Assembly: GCA_050246595.1 (NCBI GenBank) | Contig: JBFWVT010000134.1 | Span: forward strand, 1-6,462 | Source of the DNA: DATARH01 sp050246595 | GTDB lineage: Bacteria > Pseudomonadota > Alphaproteobacteria > ATCC43930 > CGMCC-115725 | Direction of reading: 5' to 3' | DNA: 6,462 nucleotides | Shown here: in pieces, positions 1 to 4,931 of the stretch | How the letters are laid out: each line of letters begins with the position of its first letter | Position numbering within the stretch: the stretch's first letter is position 1 | Position numbers and translations under genes: made by a program | Notes under the pieces: model-generated | Database searches by the model: none | What the model was told of the DNA's origin: nothing | The model's input: only the letters and a program-made list of their open reading frames with translations

Positions 1-58
1 TGTTGCGGAGTGCATTGACCGCTATCGGCTGTTCGTCAGGGAGCGGGAGCTTTGCCAT
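1..58 (-). CDS. Possible 5' end of a minus-strand gene leaving the window on the left
   Basis: Read on the minus strand from an ATG at 58-56, the frame is open to the window edge and gives MAKLPLPDEQPIAVNALRN. The composition looks protein-like, with alternating charged and hydrophobic residues and no low-complexity arginine run as in the shadow frames nearby. Nineteen codons are too few to identify a family, and no clear Shine-Dalgarno sequence precedes the ATG. A competing plus-strand frame (2-121) is also open at the edge and ends at the TAA at 119-121. The call is therefore a weak suggestion only. Confidence 0.2.
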   Translation of the reverse strand, partial: MAKLPLPDEQPIAVNALRN

Positions 59-502
59 ACCGTCATTTTCGGCAGGTCAGCGGTCGGCAGGAACATTCGT
101 TTAGTGGCTGTTGCTACATAATACCGTACCAGTTCTATCCATGCAGGACAGAGATTTGGCGGGATTTCCCGGAGCGGCGAACAGGGAAATCGACGGACCC
201 GAACAGGCAGTGTTTGCGGCCGAACAGGGCATCGCAGCAGCGCATCACGGCACCTCTTCGGGTGTCGTCGGGCGCGCAGTATGCGATGCGATTGCGGCAA
301 TTTTCGCAGTGTTCACGCCGGCGGCGCCGGTCGTGACGATGAGGGGTCCGGGTCTTAGGCGATCGGTGTAATGCCAAGCGCCCGAGACCCGATCGATGCC
401 CCCATCCTGCCCTCCCCCGCAAGCGGGGAGGGGATGCCGCTACGGAAAAGGTCCGAGTCAAGGGCGAGTGGTGTAAGAGGCCGATGGCGCGAAACCCTCG
501 GC
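59..502. other. Stretch without a recognisable gene
   Basis: Open frames of 60-108 codons exist here on both strands. They overlap one another, are rich in arginine, proline or alanine, lack convincing ribosome binding sites and resemble no family I know. The plus-strand frame from 111 to 371 (86 codons) is the least unlikely, but nothing supports it. The only structured element seen is the REP-like palindrome at 410-433. I read this as intergenic or decayed DNA. Confidence 0.5.
410..433. repeat. REP-like GC palindrome
   Basis: The sequence CCCTCCCCCGC, then AA, then GCGGGGAGGGG forms an imperfect inverted repeat whose arms pair with a one-base slip. From memory, short palindromes of the type CTCCCCCGC-AA-GCGGGGGAG are common intergenic elements in alphaproteobacterial genomes. 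It may be a scattered REP element or a transcript-end hairpin, but no T run follows, so I do not call it a terminator. Confidence 0.5.
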
Positions 503-518
503 GTCGGTTTTTTTTACA
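503..518 (+). promoter_or_regulatory. Copy 1 of a duplicated 16-base T-tract element
   Basis: GTCGGTTTTTTTTACA occurs here and again, identical, at 709-724. Both copies sit about 100-110 bases upstream of a GGCA motif followed by a similar leader and start codon. That placement fits a binding site for a sigma-54 enhancer-binding activator, but the regulator is an inference. This copy lies upstream of the decayed promoter at 607-620. Confidence 0.45.
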
Positions 519-549
519 AAATGGCGAAGAGGCCGGTCGACAAGGTTAT

Positions 550-593
550 GTTCTATAAATAGTAGAACGAAAGGAATATTTCGCAATATATTG
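550..593. promoter_or_regulatory. Cluster of three AT-rich dyads between the two 16-mers
   Basis: Three small inverted repeats lie side by side: GTTCTA/TAGAAC with a 7-base loop (550-568), CGAAA/TTTCG with a 6-base loop (568-583), and the perfect palindrome CAATATATTG (584-593). The patch is far more AT-rich than its surroundings. It could hold operator or architectural-protein sites for the copy 1 promoter. No protein can be named. Confidence 0.3.
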
Positions 594-606
594 TTCCGAT
601 CTGCTC

Positions 607-662
607 GGCATGATTTTTCTATCCTGCATTCGGGCAGGGCAAAGAGGGGATGCGCATGAACC
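607..662 (+). promoter_or_regulatory. Decayed second copy of the sigma-54 promoter and leader
   Basis: This stretch is a diverged copy of 819-873. Shared features, in order, are GGCA (607-610 versus 819-822), a T-rich run, ATTCGGGC (628-635 versus 837-844), a GG-CAAA-GG purine-rich ribosome binding site, and an exact GCGCATGAACC (652-662 versus 863-873). The -24 half is CGGCAT rather than TGGCAC. The -12 half lacks the GC dinucleotide at the required 10-base distance, so the promoter is probably inactive as a sigma-54 site. Confidence 0.5.
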
Positions 663-742
663 GTCGCCGCATTGCCCCGCGGAGACGGGCAATACGCACC
701 CCTTCCGTGTCGGTTTTTTTTACAGGACGACCGGGATATTGA
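656..742 (+). pseudogene. Orphan start and 28-codon frame behind the copy 1 leader
   Basis: An ATG at 656 follows the purine run GAGGGGA with good spacing and begins MNRRRIAPRRR, then stops at 740-742. The leader and the first two codons match those of the PEP-CTERM gene at 867, but the similarity ends there. The frame has no signal peptide core and runs straight through the second 16-mer. It is most simply the stump of a tandem paralogue or a by-product of a promoter duplication, not a functional peptide gene. Confidence 0.3.
709..724 (+). promoter_or_regulatory. Copy 2 of the 16-base element, enhancer-like position
   Basis: GTCGGTTTTTTTTACA, here preceded by T so that it reads TGT-N11-ACA, a weak dyad. 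Taking the transcription start predicted from the sigma-54 promoter (about 844), it lies at about -135 to -120, the usual range for a sigma-54 activator. PEP-CTERM genes are known to be linked in several bacteria with the PrsK/PrsR two-component system, and PrsR is of the sigma-54 activator type. Binding of PrsR here is an inference. Confidence 0.45.
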
Positions 743-817
743 GCAGCGAGCGTCTATTTTGTCCATATCTGGGGAATTGGGGAGTTATGGATACCTTATG
801 CGGTAGTCTATTATGCC

Positions 818-833
818 TGGCACAATTCTTGCT
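818..833 (+). promoter_or_regulatory. Sigma-54 (RpoN) promoter of the PEP-CTERM gene
   Basis: TGGCACAATTCTTGCT matches the sigma-54 consensus TGGCACR-N4-TTGCW at every fixed position. The invariant GG (819-820) and GC (831-832) are 10 bases apart as required. The expected transcription start is near 844, leaving a leader of about 23 bases that contains the GGAGG at 856-860. The promoter also shows that translation must begin at 867 and not at the in-frame ATG at 813, which lies upstream of the start of the message. Confidence 0.85.
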
Positions 834-855
834 CAAATTCGGGCGCGGACAAATC

Positions 856-860
856 GGAGG
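856..860 (+). promoter_or_regulatory. Ribosome binding site that fixes the start at 867
   Basis: GGAGG lies 6 bases before the ATG at 867. The upstream in-frame ATG at 813 has no such site and would put an arginine-rich stretch before the signal peptide. Confidence 0.85.
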
Positions 861-866
861 ACGCGC

Positions 867-2294
867 ATGAACCACCCTCGAAAATCGCTGCCGGTCGGCC
901 GGGCCAGTCTGATCGGGGTGCTGCTCTGTCTGACTGCCGGCGGCAATGCCGCGCTGGCCGCCACATTCGAACTCTCAAACGGCCCGGGTGATGGATCGGT
1001 GACGGTGGGGGTTGACGGTTTCGGAGCATTCGGGGGCGCGGTGGGAGACGATTCCACGGACGCGATCTTTGATCCCGTCGGCCCGATCGGTCCTGGGGGG
1101 ACGACCTTTCACAGCGGGGTATTCATCAGCGGCGGCCCCCCGAGCTTTCTCACCAGCGGCTCCATCGGCAGCACCGGCGGGCTGTCCAATCCCCCGATCA
1201 GCTTCGTGAACGGCAGCGCCACCAGCTCCTTTACGCATGGTTTTCTGCAGTTCAACCTGACGCAGACCCTGGTCGAGTCGTTTGACGGCGCGGCGCGCGT
1301 CGGCAGCCGGCTGGATCAGCGCTACGCCATTCACAACCCGCAGGAAGTGCCGGTATCGTTTTCGCTCGTCCGATATCTGGACGGCGATCTGCTGTTCGAC
1401 GGCACGATCAGCGACGGCGGCGGCCGGCTCGTCGTCGGCGCCAACCAGATCCTGTTCGAGACCGACGCCGCAAGCGGCAGCGAGGCATCGGCCACATTCG
1501 TCGGCATCACGGCCACCGGCGGCACGATCCCGACGACAAACCGCTTCGAGGTCAGCCCCTATGACGCGCTGCTCGACCGGATCAACGCCGGCGGTCCGCT
1601 CGGCGACGAAATTGTCGGCGATACCGACGGGGACGGTTTTATCGACAGCCCGTACGACGTCACGCTGGCCCTGCGGAACGAGTTCGTGATCGCGCCGGGA
1701 GACACGGAGATCTATACGACGCAGACCCTGTTCGGCAATGCGGTGCCCCCCGCTCCGGGGAGCAGCGAGGCCGTGCCGCTGCTGCCGGAGGATGACGAAC
1801 CGCCCTTTATCTTCGACATCGATCCGGACTCCGGCGAGACGATCTGGATCGACCCGCCGGTGACCTCCGGGTATTTGTACGAGATCACCTCCGGCGTGAA
1901 TGCCTTCGAGACCGTCACCCTTCCGTCCTTCGCGACGGTGCCCGATCCGAGTTACGAAATCTGGCTGTTCGATCCGATTGCGAACGACTTCATCCTCGAG
2001 GGCACGGTACTCGCCGGCGCGAGCTTCAACTTCGGCCCTGGTGTCACGCAGTTCCAGATCCGCGATATCGACCCGCTTCTGGGGCTCGACCCGGCGGACC
2101 CGCTGGCGTTCCCGGTGGGGATCGCGTTTGTGGACGGTAATCCGGTCGAGGTGACGATGAGCCCGATTACGACGGACGTGCCGGAACCTGCCAGCCTGCT
2201 CCTGCTGGCCGGCGGTATTCTGGGACTGGGCGCCGTCTCGACGGTTTCCGCCAGGAGACGGCGCGATCACCGTTTTGTTCATTATGCCGGCTGA
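867..2294 (+). CDS. PEP-CTERM sorting domain-containing exported protein
   Basis: The 475-residue product is predicted to be exported by Sec and sorted by an exosortase. Residues 1-31 form a signal peptide with basic MNHPRK, a hydrophobic core (LIGVLLCLTAGG) and a likely cut after ALA at about residue 31. The body is acidic, rich in Gly, Asp and Ser, poor in Cys and Lys, and probably a beta-rich surface domain. One DTDGDGFID loop (252-260) resembles an EF-hand or thrombospondin type 3 calcium loop. The C-terminus has the tripartite PEP-CTERM signal: VPEP at 438-441, a hydrophobic helix to about residue 461, then the basic cluster ARRRR. The 9 residues after the cluster (DHRFVHYAG) are a slightly long tail. 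In this family exosortase recognises the motif in the inner membrane, and many members are linked to exopolysaccharide or floc formation. No exosortase lies in the window, and the exact role is unknown. A sigma-54 promoter at 818-833 drives it. The gene stands alone, with palindromic repeats directly after its stop. Confidence 0.92.
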   Translation: MNHPRKSLPVGRASLIGVLLCLTAGGNAALAATFELSNGPGDGSVTVGVDGFGAFGGAVGDDSTDAIFDPVGPIGPGGTTFHSGVFISGGPPSFLTSGSIGSTGGLSNPPISFVNGSATSSFTHGFLQFNLTQTLVESFDGAARVGSRLDQRYAIHNPQEVPVSFSLVRYLDGDLLFDGTISDGGGRLVVGANQILFETDAASGSEASATFVGITATGGTIPTTNRFEVSPYDALLDRINAGGPLGDEIVGDTDGDGFIDSPYDVTLALRNEFVIAPGDTEIYTTQTLFGNAVPPAPGSSEAVPLLPEDDEPPFIFDIDPDSGETIWIDPPVTSGYLYEITSGVNAFETVTLPSFATVPDPSYEIWLFDPIANDFILEGTVLAGASFNFGPGVTQFQIRDIDPLLGLDPADPLAFPVGIAFVDGNPVEVTMSPITTDVPEPASLLLLAGGILGLGAVSTVSARRRRDHRFVHYAG

Positions 2295-2308
2295 CGTTGA
2301 TCCTGACA

Positions 2309-2403
2309 CGTTCGTGCCCGGCTTTGGACGGGGCATCCACGAGCCATCCCCAAGCGTCCGAGCCATCTCGTGGATGCCCACGGATCAAGCCCGGCCATGA
2401 ACG
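2309..2403. repeat. Long imperfect palindromic repeat, unit A
   Basis: Left arm 2309-2342 (beginning CGTTCGTGCCCGGC and ending GGGCATCCACGA) pairs with right arm 2368-2403 (beginning TCGTGGATGCCC and ending CCGGCCATGAACG). Palindromes of this type with CCCGG and GCATCCACG cores are, from memory, dispersed intergenic repeats in alphaproteobacteria. It starts 15 bases after the PEP-CTERM stop, so its transcript could form a long hairpin that protects or ends that message, though no T run follows. Confidence 0.7.
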
Positions 2404-2429
2404 GGTAGTGACTCAGTTTGAATGTAACA
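2403..2429 (+). repeat. Outer inverted repeat, left arm
   Basis: These 27 bases begin GGGTAGTGACTCAG and match the reverse complement of 2780-2806 with 2 mismatches. The first 18-20 bases recur at 2577-2596 and, inverted, at 2726-2745. They look like the terminal inverted repeats of a transposable element family. The arm is fused directly to the end of palindromic unit A. Confidence 0.75.
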
Positions 2430-2457
2430 GACAGCATTGTCATGCCGGGTCATGGTT

Positions 2458-2577
2458 CGTTCGTGCCCGGCCTTGGGCCGGGCATCCACGCGCCGCCTCA
2501 GCCTCCCGCCTTCTCGTGGATGCCCACGGATCAAGTCCGTGGGCTGAAGGCCCACGGGCCAAGCCCGGCCAAGAACG
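2458..2577. repeat. Long imperfect palindromic repeat, unit B
   Basis: This is a second copy of unit A in the same orientation: left arm 2458-2490 and right arm 2514-2577. Compared with A, the right arm carries 28 extra bases (2536-2563) that contain a perfect hairpin, CCGTGGGC/GCCCACGG with a 5-base loop (2537-2557). Like A, it ends at a GGGTAGTGACTCAG terminus. The middle parts between the arms (2343-2367 versus 2491-2513) differ. Confidence 0.7.
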
Positions 2578-2745
2578 GGTAGTGACTCAGTTTGAAATTG
2601 GCCCGCTGCGCCGCCCCGGAGCAACCCCTAGGGACCGCCGGCCTCCGGCCGGCGGTCCTGAAGCGCCCTCCTTTCGGTACGGTCGCCGCGGGTCCGGCCT
2701 GCGCCGCAGAACGACAAGGCCAAAATTCAAACTGAGACAGTACCC
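2577..2745. mobile_element. MITE-like element of 169 bp
   Basis: It is bounded by 20-bp terminal inverted repeats. The left arm, GGGTAGTGACTCAGTTTGAA (2577-2596), pairs with the inverse of 2726-2745 with 2 mismatches, and similarity continues inward with gaps (TTGGCC). AAGAAC lies directly outside both ends (2571-2576 and 2746-2751), which fits a 6-bp target duplication. The interior holds no plausible gene but has a perfect hairpin. Size, ends and lack of coding content fit a non-autonomous element moved by a transposase elsewhere. The doubt is that GAAC also precedes the same terminus in unit A, so the left half of the duplication could be part of the repeat. Confidence 0.55.
2632..2658. 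repeat. Perfect 11-bp hairpin inside the MITE-like element
   Basis: GGACCGCCGGC (2632-2642) and GCCGGCGGTCC (2648-2658) pair perfectly around the loop CTCCG. No T run follows, so this is a structural feature of the element and not a typical intrinsic terminator. Confidence 0.7.
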
Positions 2746-2779
2746 AAGAACGACATGCGGCAAGGCCTCGGGCAGGTGA

Positions 2780-2806
2780 TGTTACAATCAAGCTGAGTCA
2801 CTACCC
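2780..2806 (-). repeat. Outer inverted repeat, right arm
   Basis: This is the inverse partner of 2403-2429, with 25 of 27 positions identical. It ends 3 bases before the first recognisable integrase-like codons, so it marks the breakpoint at which the integrase lost its start. I saw no target duplication flanking the outer pair. Confidence 0.75.
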
Positions 2807-3597
2807 GGCCGGCAGGGAAGCCGTTCGAGGTTCGCGACACCCGCGTGAAGGGATTCCTGCTCCGGGTGCAGCCCTCGGGGGCGATGACCTACTATGCCAA
2901 GTATCGCCGCGGGAAACGGATCGCGATCGGGCGATCCGGCGTGATTACGCCCGATAAGGCGCGGGAGCGCGCCAAAGACATTCTTGCCAGCGCACGGTTT
3001 GGCGAGGACCCGATGGAAGAGCGCCGCCTTGCCAAGGCGTACACGCTGCGCAGCTTCATCGAGGAAGTGTATGCGCGCTGGGCTGAGGCGAATATCCGCA
3101 CCTCGGCCGCCACCGTCGCCCGGCTCAAAGCCGGTTTCGCCGCGCACCCGGACAAGAAGCTTGGCGATCTGACGCCGTGGATCATCGAGAAATGGCGCGC
3201 GACCCGGATTAAGGCGCGGAACCGGCGACGGTCGATCGCGACCTGGACGATCTGAAATCGTCGCTTACGAAAGCGGTGGCATGGGATTTGCCCGATGCCA
3301 GCCCGATCGCCAGTGTGAAGCGGTCGAAAATCGACAATGCGCGGGCGCCGCGGTTCCTGTCACCGGGCGAAGAGGCGCGGTTATGGCAGGCGCTCGATAA
3401 TCGCGAAGAGCGGATCAGGCGTGAACGCGAGTCGGCCAATACGTGGCGATCCGAACGCGGTTGCGAGCTGCTGCCCGATTTGCGATCCTCTGCGCTTGCT
3501 GACTATCTCAAGCCATTGGTGCTCCTACCGCTACACACCGGCATGCGTCGCGGCGAGGTATTTGCGCTGACATGGCAGAGCGTCGCTTTGCAGGCTA
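2797..3597 (+). pseudogene. Tyrosine recombinase/integrase (P4-type, DUF4102 N-domain), broken
   Basis: Integrases of this family cut and rejoin DNA at attachment sites. Readable sequence begins PAGKPFEVRDTRVKGFLLRV at 2809, typical of the N-terminal DNA-binding domain, and continues through the SAM-like core-binding domain (LRSFIEEVYARWAEANIRT). The usual first 10-20 residues are missing because the repeat at 2780-2806 ends here, so the GTG at 2845 is not a genuine start. One base seems lost near 3213-3219: the frame then shifts to one reading AEPATVDRDLDDLKSSL and on to HTGMRRGEVFALTW, which holds the first catalytic arginine. Similarity stops after QSVALQA (about 3597), where the IS701-type element begins. 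The catalytic HxxR, second His and Tyr are absent. The product cannot be active. Confidence 0.85.
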
Positions 3598-3635
3598 CCA
3601 CTACAGTTGCACTTTTAACGCGGAGTTCTGAGCTT

Positions 3636-3653
3636 CTCCCGGATGACCGGGAG
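3636..3653 (+). promoter_or_regulatory. Hairpin overlapping the transposase ribosome binding site
   Basis: CTCCCGG (3636-3642) and CCGGGAG (3647-3653) pair perfectly around the loop ATGA. The right arm covers most of the Shine-Dalgarno run GGGAGG (3649-3654) that serves the ATG at 3661. Several insertion sequences use such structures to limit transposase made from read-through transcripts. That role here is inferred. The loop contains an in-frame ATG (3643), which is a less likely start. Confidence 0.5.
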
Positions 3654-3660
3654 GGTGAGG

Positions 3661-4280
3661 ATGAGCGGTGTGTCGATCGAGGAGATGCTGGAGCTTTGGG
3701 CGGCATCGCTGCGGGAGGTGAAGGCGCGGATGCGCCCCTTGTTCACGCAGGAACGGGTGGCGGTATCGGCCGGTCTGTTTCTTGACGGGCTGCTGGGAGG
3801 AGAGGCGCAAGACGGGCTGGAGCGGGCCGAGGCAGCGGGTGACCCCGGTCCCTGGCGGCAGCAGGCGATCCCGGAGCGGGGTCGCTGGGATGCCGACGCT
3901 CTGCGCGATATTGTGCGCGAGTACGTGGTCGAGATGCTGGCCGAACCGAATGCCGTCCCGGTAGTGGATGAGACCGGGTTCCTGAAACAGGGCAAGGCCT
4001 CCTACGGCGTGGCTCGGCGGTACACCGGCTCGTGGGCCTTCAGCCAGCGGGCTTGACCCGGTGGGGGCAAGATCACCAACTGCCAGATCGACGTGTTCTC
4101 GGCCTATGTCTCGGGCCGGGGCACGCCTTTATCGATCGGGCTCTCTGTTTGCCCAAGGCCTGGGCCGACGATCCGGCACGCTGTGCTGCGGCGCACGTAC
4201 CGCAGCAGATTGCCGTCGCGACTAAGCCGCACCTTGCGCGCGTCATGATCGAGCGGACCATCGCGGCGGGGGTGCCGTAA
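3661..4280 (+). pseudogene. IS701-family transposase, 5' half, disrupted
   Basis: The frame starts MSGVSIEEMLELWAAS and shows family landmarks: AAGDPGPWRQQAI, then RWDADALRDIVREYV, then VVDETGFLKQG, which holds the first Asp of the DDE catalytic triad. After RRYTGS come 30 extra bases (4031-4060) with an in-frame TGA at 4054-4056. The same frame resumes with GKITNCQIDVFSAYVS. Near 4119-4123 a further shift moves the reading into the frame of HAFIDRALCLPKAWADDPAR, which ends AAGVP at a stop at 4278-4280. The family's second Asp and Glu and its C-terminal half are missing. Full-length members have roughly 400 residues, so only about half remains. The element inserted into the integrase and then decayed. 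Confidence 0.85.
4031..4060 (-). repeat. 30-bp palindromic-repeat fragment inserted in the transposase
   Basis: The 30 bases match the reverse complement of 2527-2556 (unit B) at 26 positions, including 15 identical bases in a row, CGTGGGCCTTCAGCC. The length is a multiple of three, but the insert carries TGA in the transposase frame. It separates two conserved blocks (YTGS and GKITN) that, from memory of the family, are normally adjacent. Confidence 0.6.
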
Positions 4281-4281
4281 C

Positions 4282-4535
4282 GATATCGGCCGGTTTCTCG
4301 ACCGCGGGTTCGCAGAGCAGACCACGGTGTTTGGCTGGGGACCTCTCGATCTGTTTGGCTGCGGTCGTGACCGGCCACTCCTCAGGCGCGACAAGGCCGG
4401 GCTGCTCTGGCTGTGGAACGGGGACTGGCTGGTTGCGCTCACGGCCAATGCCGCGGTGATCGAAACCTTCACCGGAGCGCGGCAGACCTATCGTCGCAAG
4501 CCGAGCGAGCCGGGCCGGGTGCTCGCCTGGAAGCT
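4282..4535 (+). pseudogene. C-terminal fragment of an unrecognised small protein (DLFGC motif)
   Basis: Directly after the broken transposase, the frame reads DIGRFLDRGFAEQTTVFGWG, then PLDLFGC, DRPLLRRDKAGLLWLWNGDW and TGARQTYRRKPSEPGRVLAW. The composition is protein-like and the third codon positions are GC-rich, unlike a shadow frame. I recall small uncharacterised alphaproteobacterial proteins with DLFGC, a Trp-rich strand and a GAR-Y-R tail, often near integrases, but I cannot name a function. No start codon with a ribosome binding site exists and the N-terminus is missing. The frame stays open to 4674, but similarity to that family appears to end near LAWKLV. Confidence 0.5.
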
Positions 4536-4688
4536 GGTCTCAGGATGGGGTTCTCGGTTCCATGCCGCCGACCTCTCCTGTCATTCGAGTTGTGTTAAGT
4601 TCAAGGACAGCTGCAATATCAATCCGGAAGGCGACAGCATCGGAACCGTCATACCCAGCCAGGTCCTAACATAGCGTACCGATACTGG

Positions 4689-4704
4689 CTCGATTATTAT
4701 CGAG
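4689..4704. repeat. Short perfect hairpin
   Basis: CTCGAT and ATCGAG pair around a TATT loop. It has no T run and no gene directly upstream that it could terminate. Its role is unknown. Confidence 0.4.
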
Positions 4705-4919
4705 TATGCCGTAGCCGCTCGCGGCACTCTGTCGGTTGCTGCAGGCGAGGCCATATTGACCAGCGTAAGAGAAGCAAAGCCAAAACCACTCTCGGATACG
4801 CTGATCTTGTCGACGTCGACAGGATAAGTGGGCCGTATGGCGCAGTTGGTGGTTTTGGGCTCGTAAACTATGATCCGCGATGAGGCCTACGAAGCCGCCT
4901 ATTCGAACCGTCTGTTGGG

Positions 4920-4925
4920 AGAGGA
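4920..4925 (+). promoter_or_regulatory. Ribosome binding site of the RTX gene
   Basis: AGAGGA lies 6 bases before the ATG at 4932. The frame is open upstream only to a TGA at 4881-4883, with no ATG in between, so 4932 is the best start. Confidence 0.75.
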
Positions 4926-4931
4926 AGCGCT

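Larger units (their letters stand above)
3598..4280 (+). mobile_element. Left part of an IS701-family insertion sequence
   Basis: The element interrupts the integrase frame at about 3597. Its left terminus is probably near CTACAGTTGCAC (3601-3612), but I could not confirm a matching right end. It contains a short leader with a hairpin and the first half of a transposase, and recognisable sequence ends at about 4280, where a different protein fragment begins. The exact boundaries are estimates. Confidence 0.65.
4536..4931. other. Stretch without a recognisable gene before the RTX gene
   Basis: The base composition is more even than in the flanking genes, and every frame is short or interrupted. 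One frame (ending TGA at 4881-4883) reads YADLVDVDRISGPYGAVGG but matches nothing I know. A clean small hairpin lies at 4689-4704. No promoter with both -35 and -10 elements stood out for the RTX gene. Confidence 0.5.

Noticed and set aside
762..791. Dyad TCCATA/TATGGA with an 18-base spacer upstream of the sigma-54 promoter
   Set aside because: The 6-bp arms are short, there is no second copy in the left module, and the position is closer than usual for an activator site.
813..866. Upstream start at 813 for the PEP-CTERM gene
   Set aside because: The sigma-54 promoter at 818-833 places transcription start near 844, and the only good ribosome binding site serves the ATG at 867, which also gives a normal signal peptide.
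975..2381. Minus-strand open frame of 468 codons opposite the PEP-CTERM gene
   Set aside because: It is an arginine- and alanine-rich shadow frame created by the high GC content of the third codon positions. It has no ribosome binding site, and its start lies in palindromic repeat unit A.
2297..2779. Plus-strand open frame of 160 codons
   Set aside because: It is composed entirely of the palindromic repeats and the MITE-like element and includes repeated peptide strings that come from the DNA repeats.
4595..4621. Possible right end of the IS701 element, with weak inverse similarity to 3601-3620
   Set aside because: The match (CAGCTG, CTT, TTAAC) needs a 4-base gap and several mismatches, so I cannot distinguish it from chance.
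4809..4820. Perfect 12-base palindrome GTCGACGTCGAC
   Set aside because: It is a tandem restriction-site-like palindrome with no second copy and no promoter context, so chance is a sufficient explanation.
4830..4915. tRNA-like signals: a D-arm-like TGGCGCAGTTGG (4838-4849) and TTCGAAC (4902-4908)
   Set aside because: The D-stem, anticodon stem, T-stem and acceptor stem do not pair, and the spacing is too long. It is a chance resemblance or at most an unrecognisable remnant.
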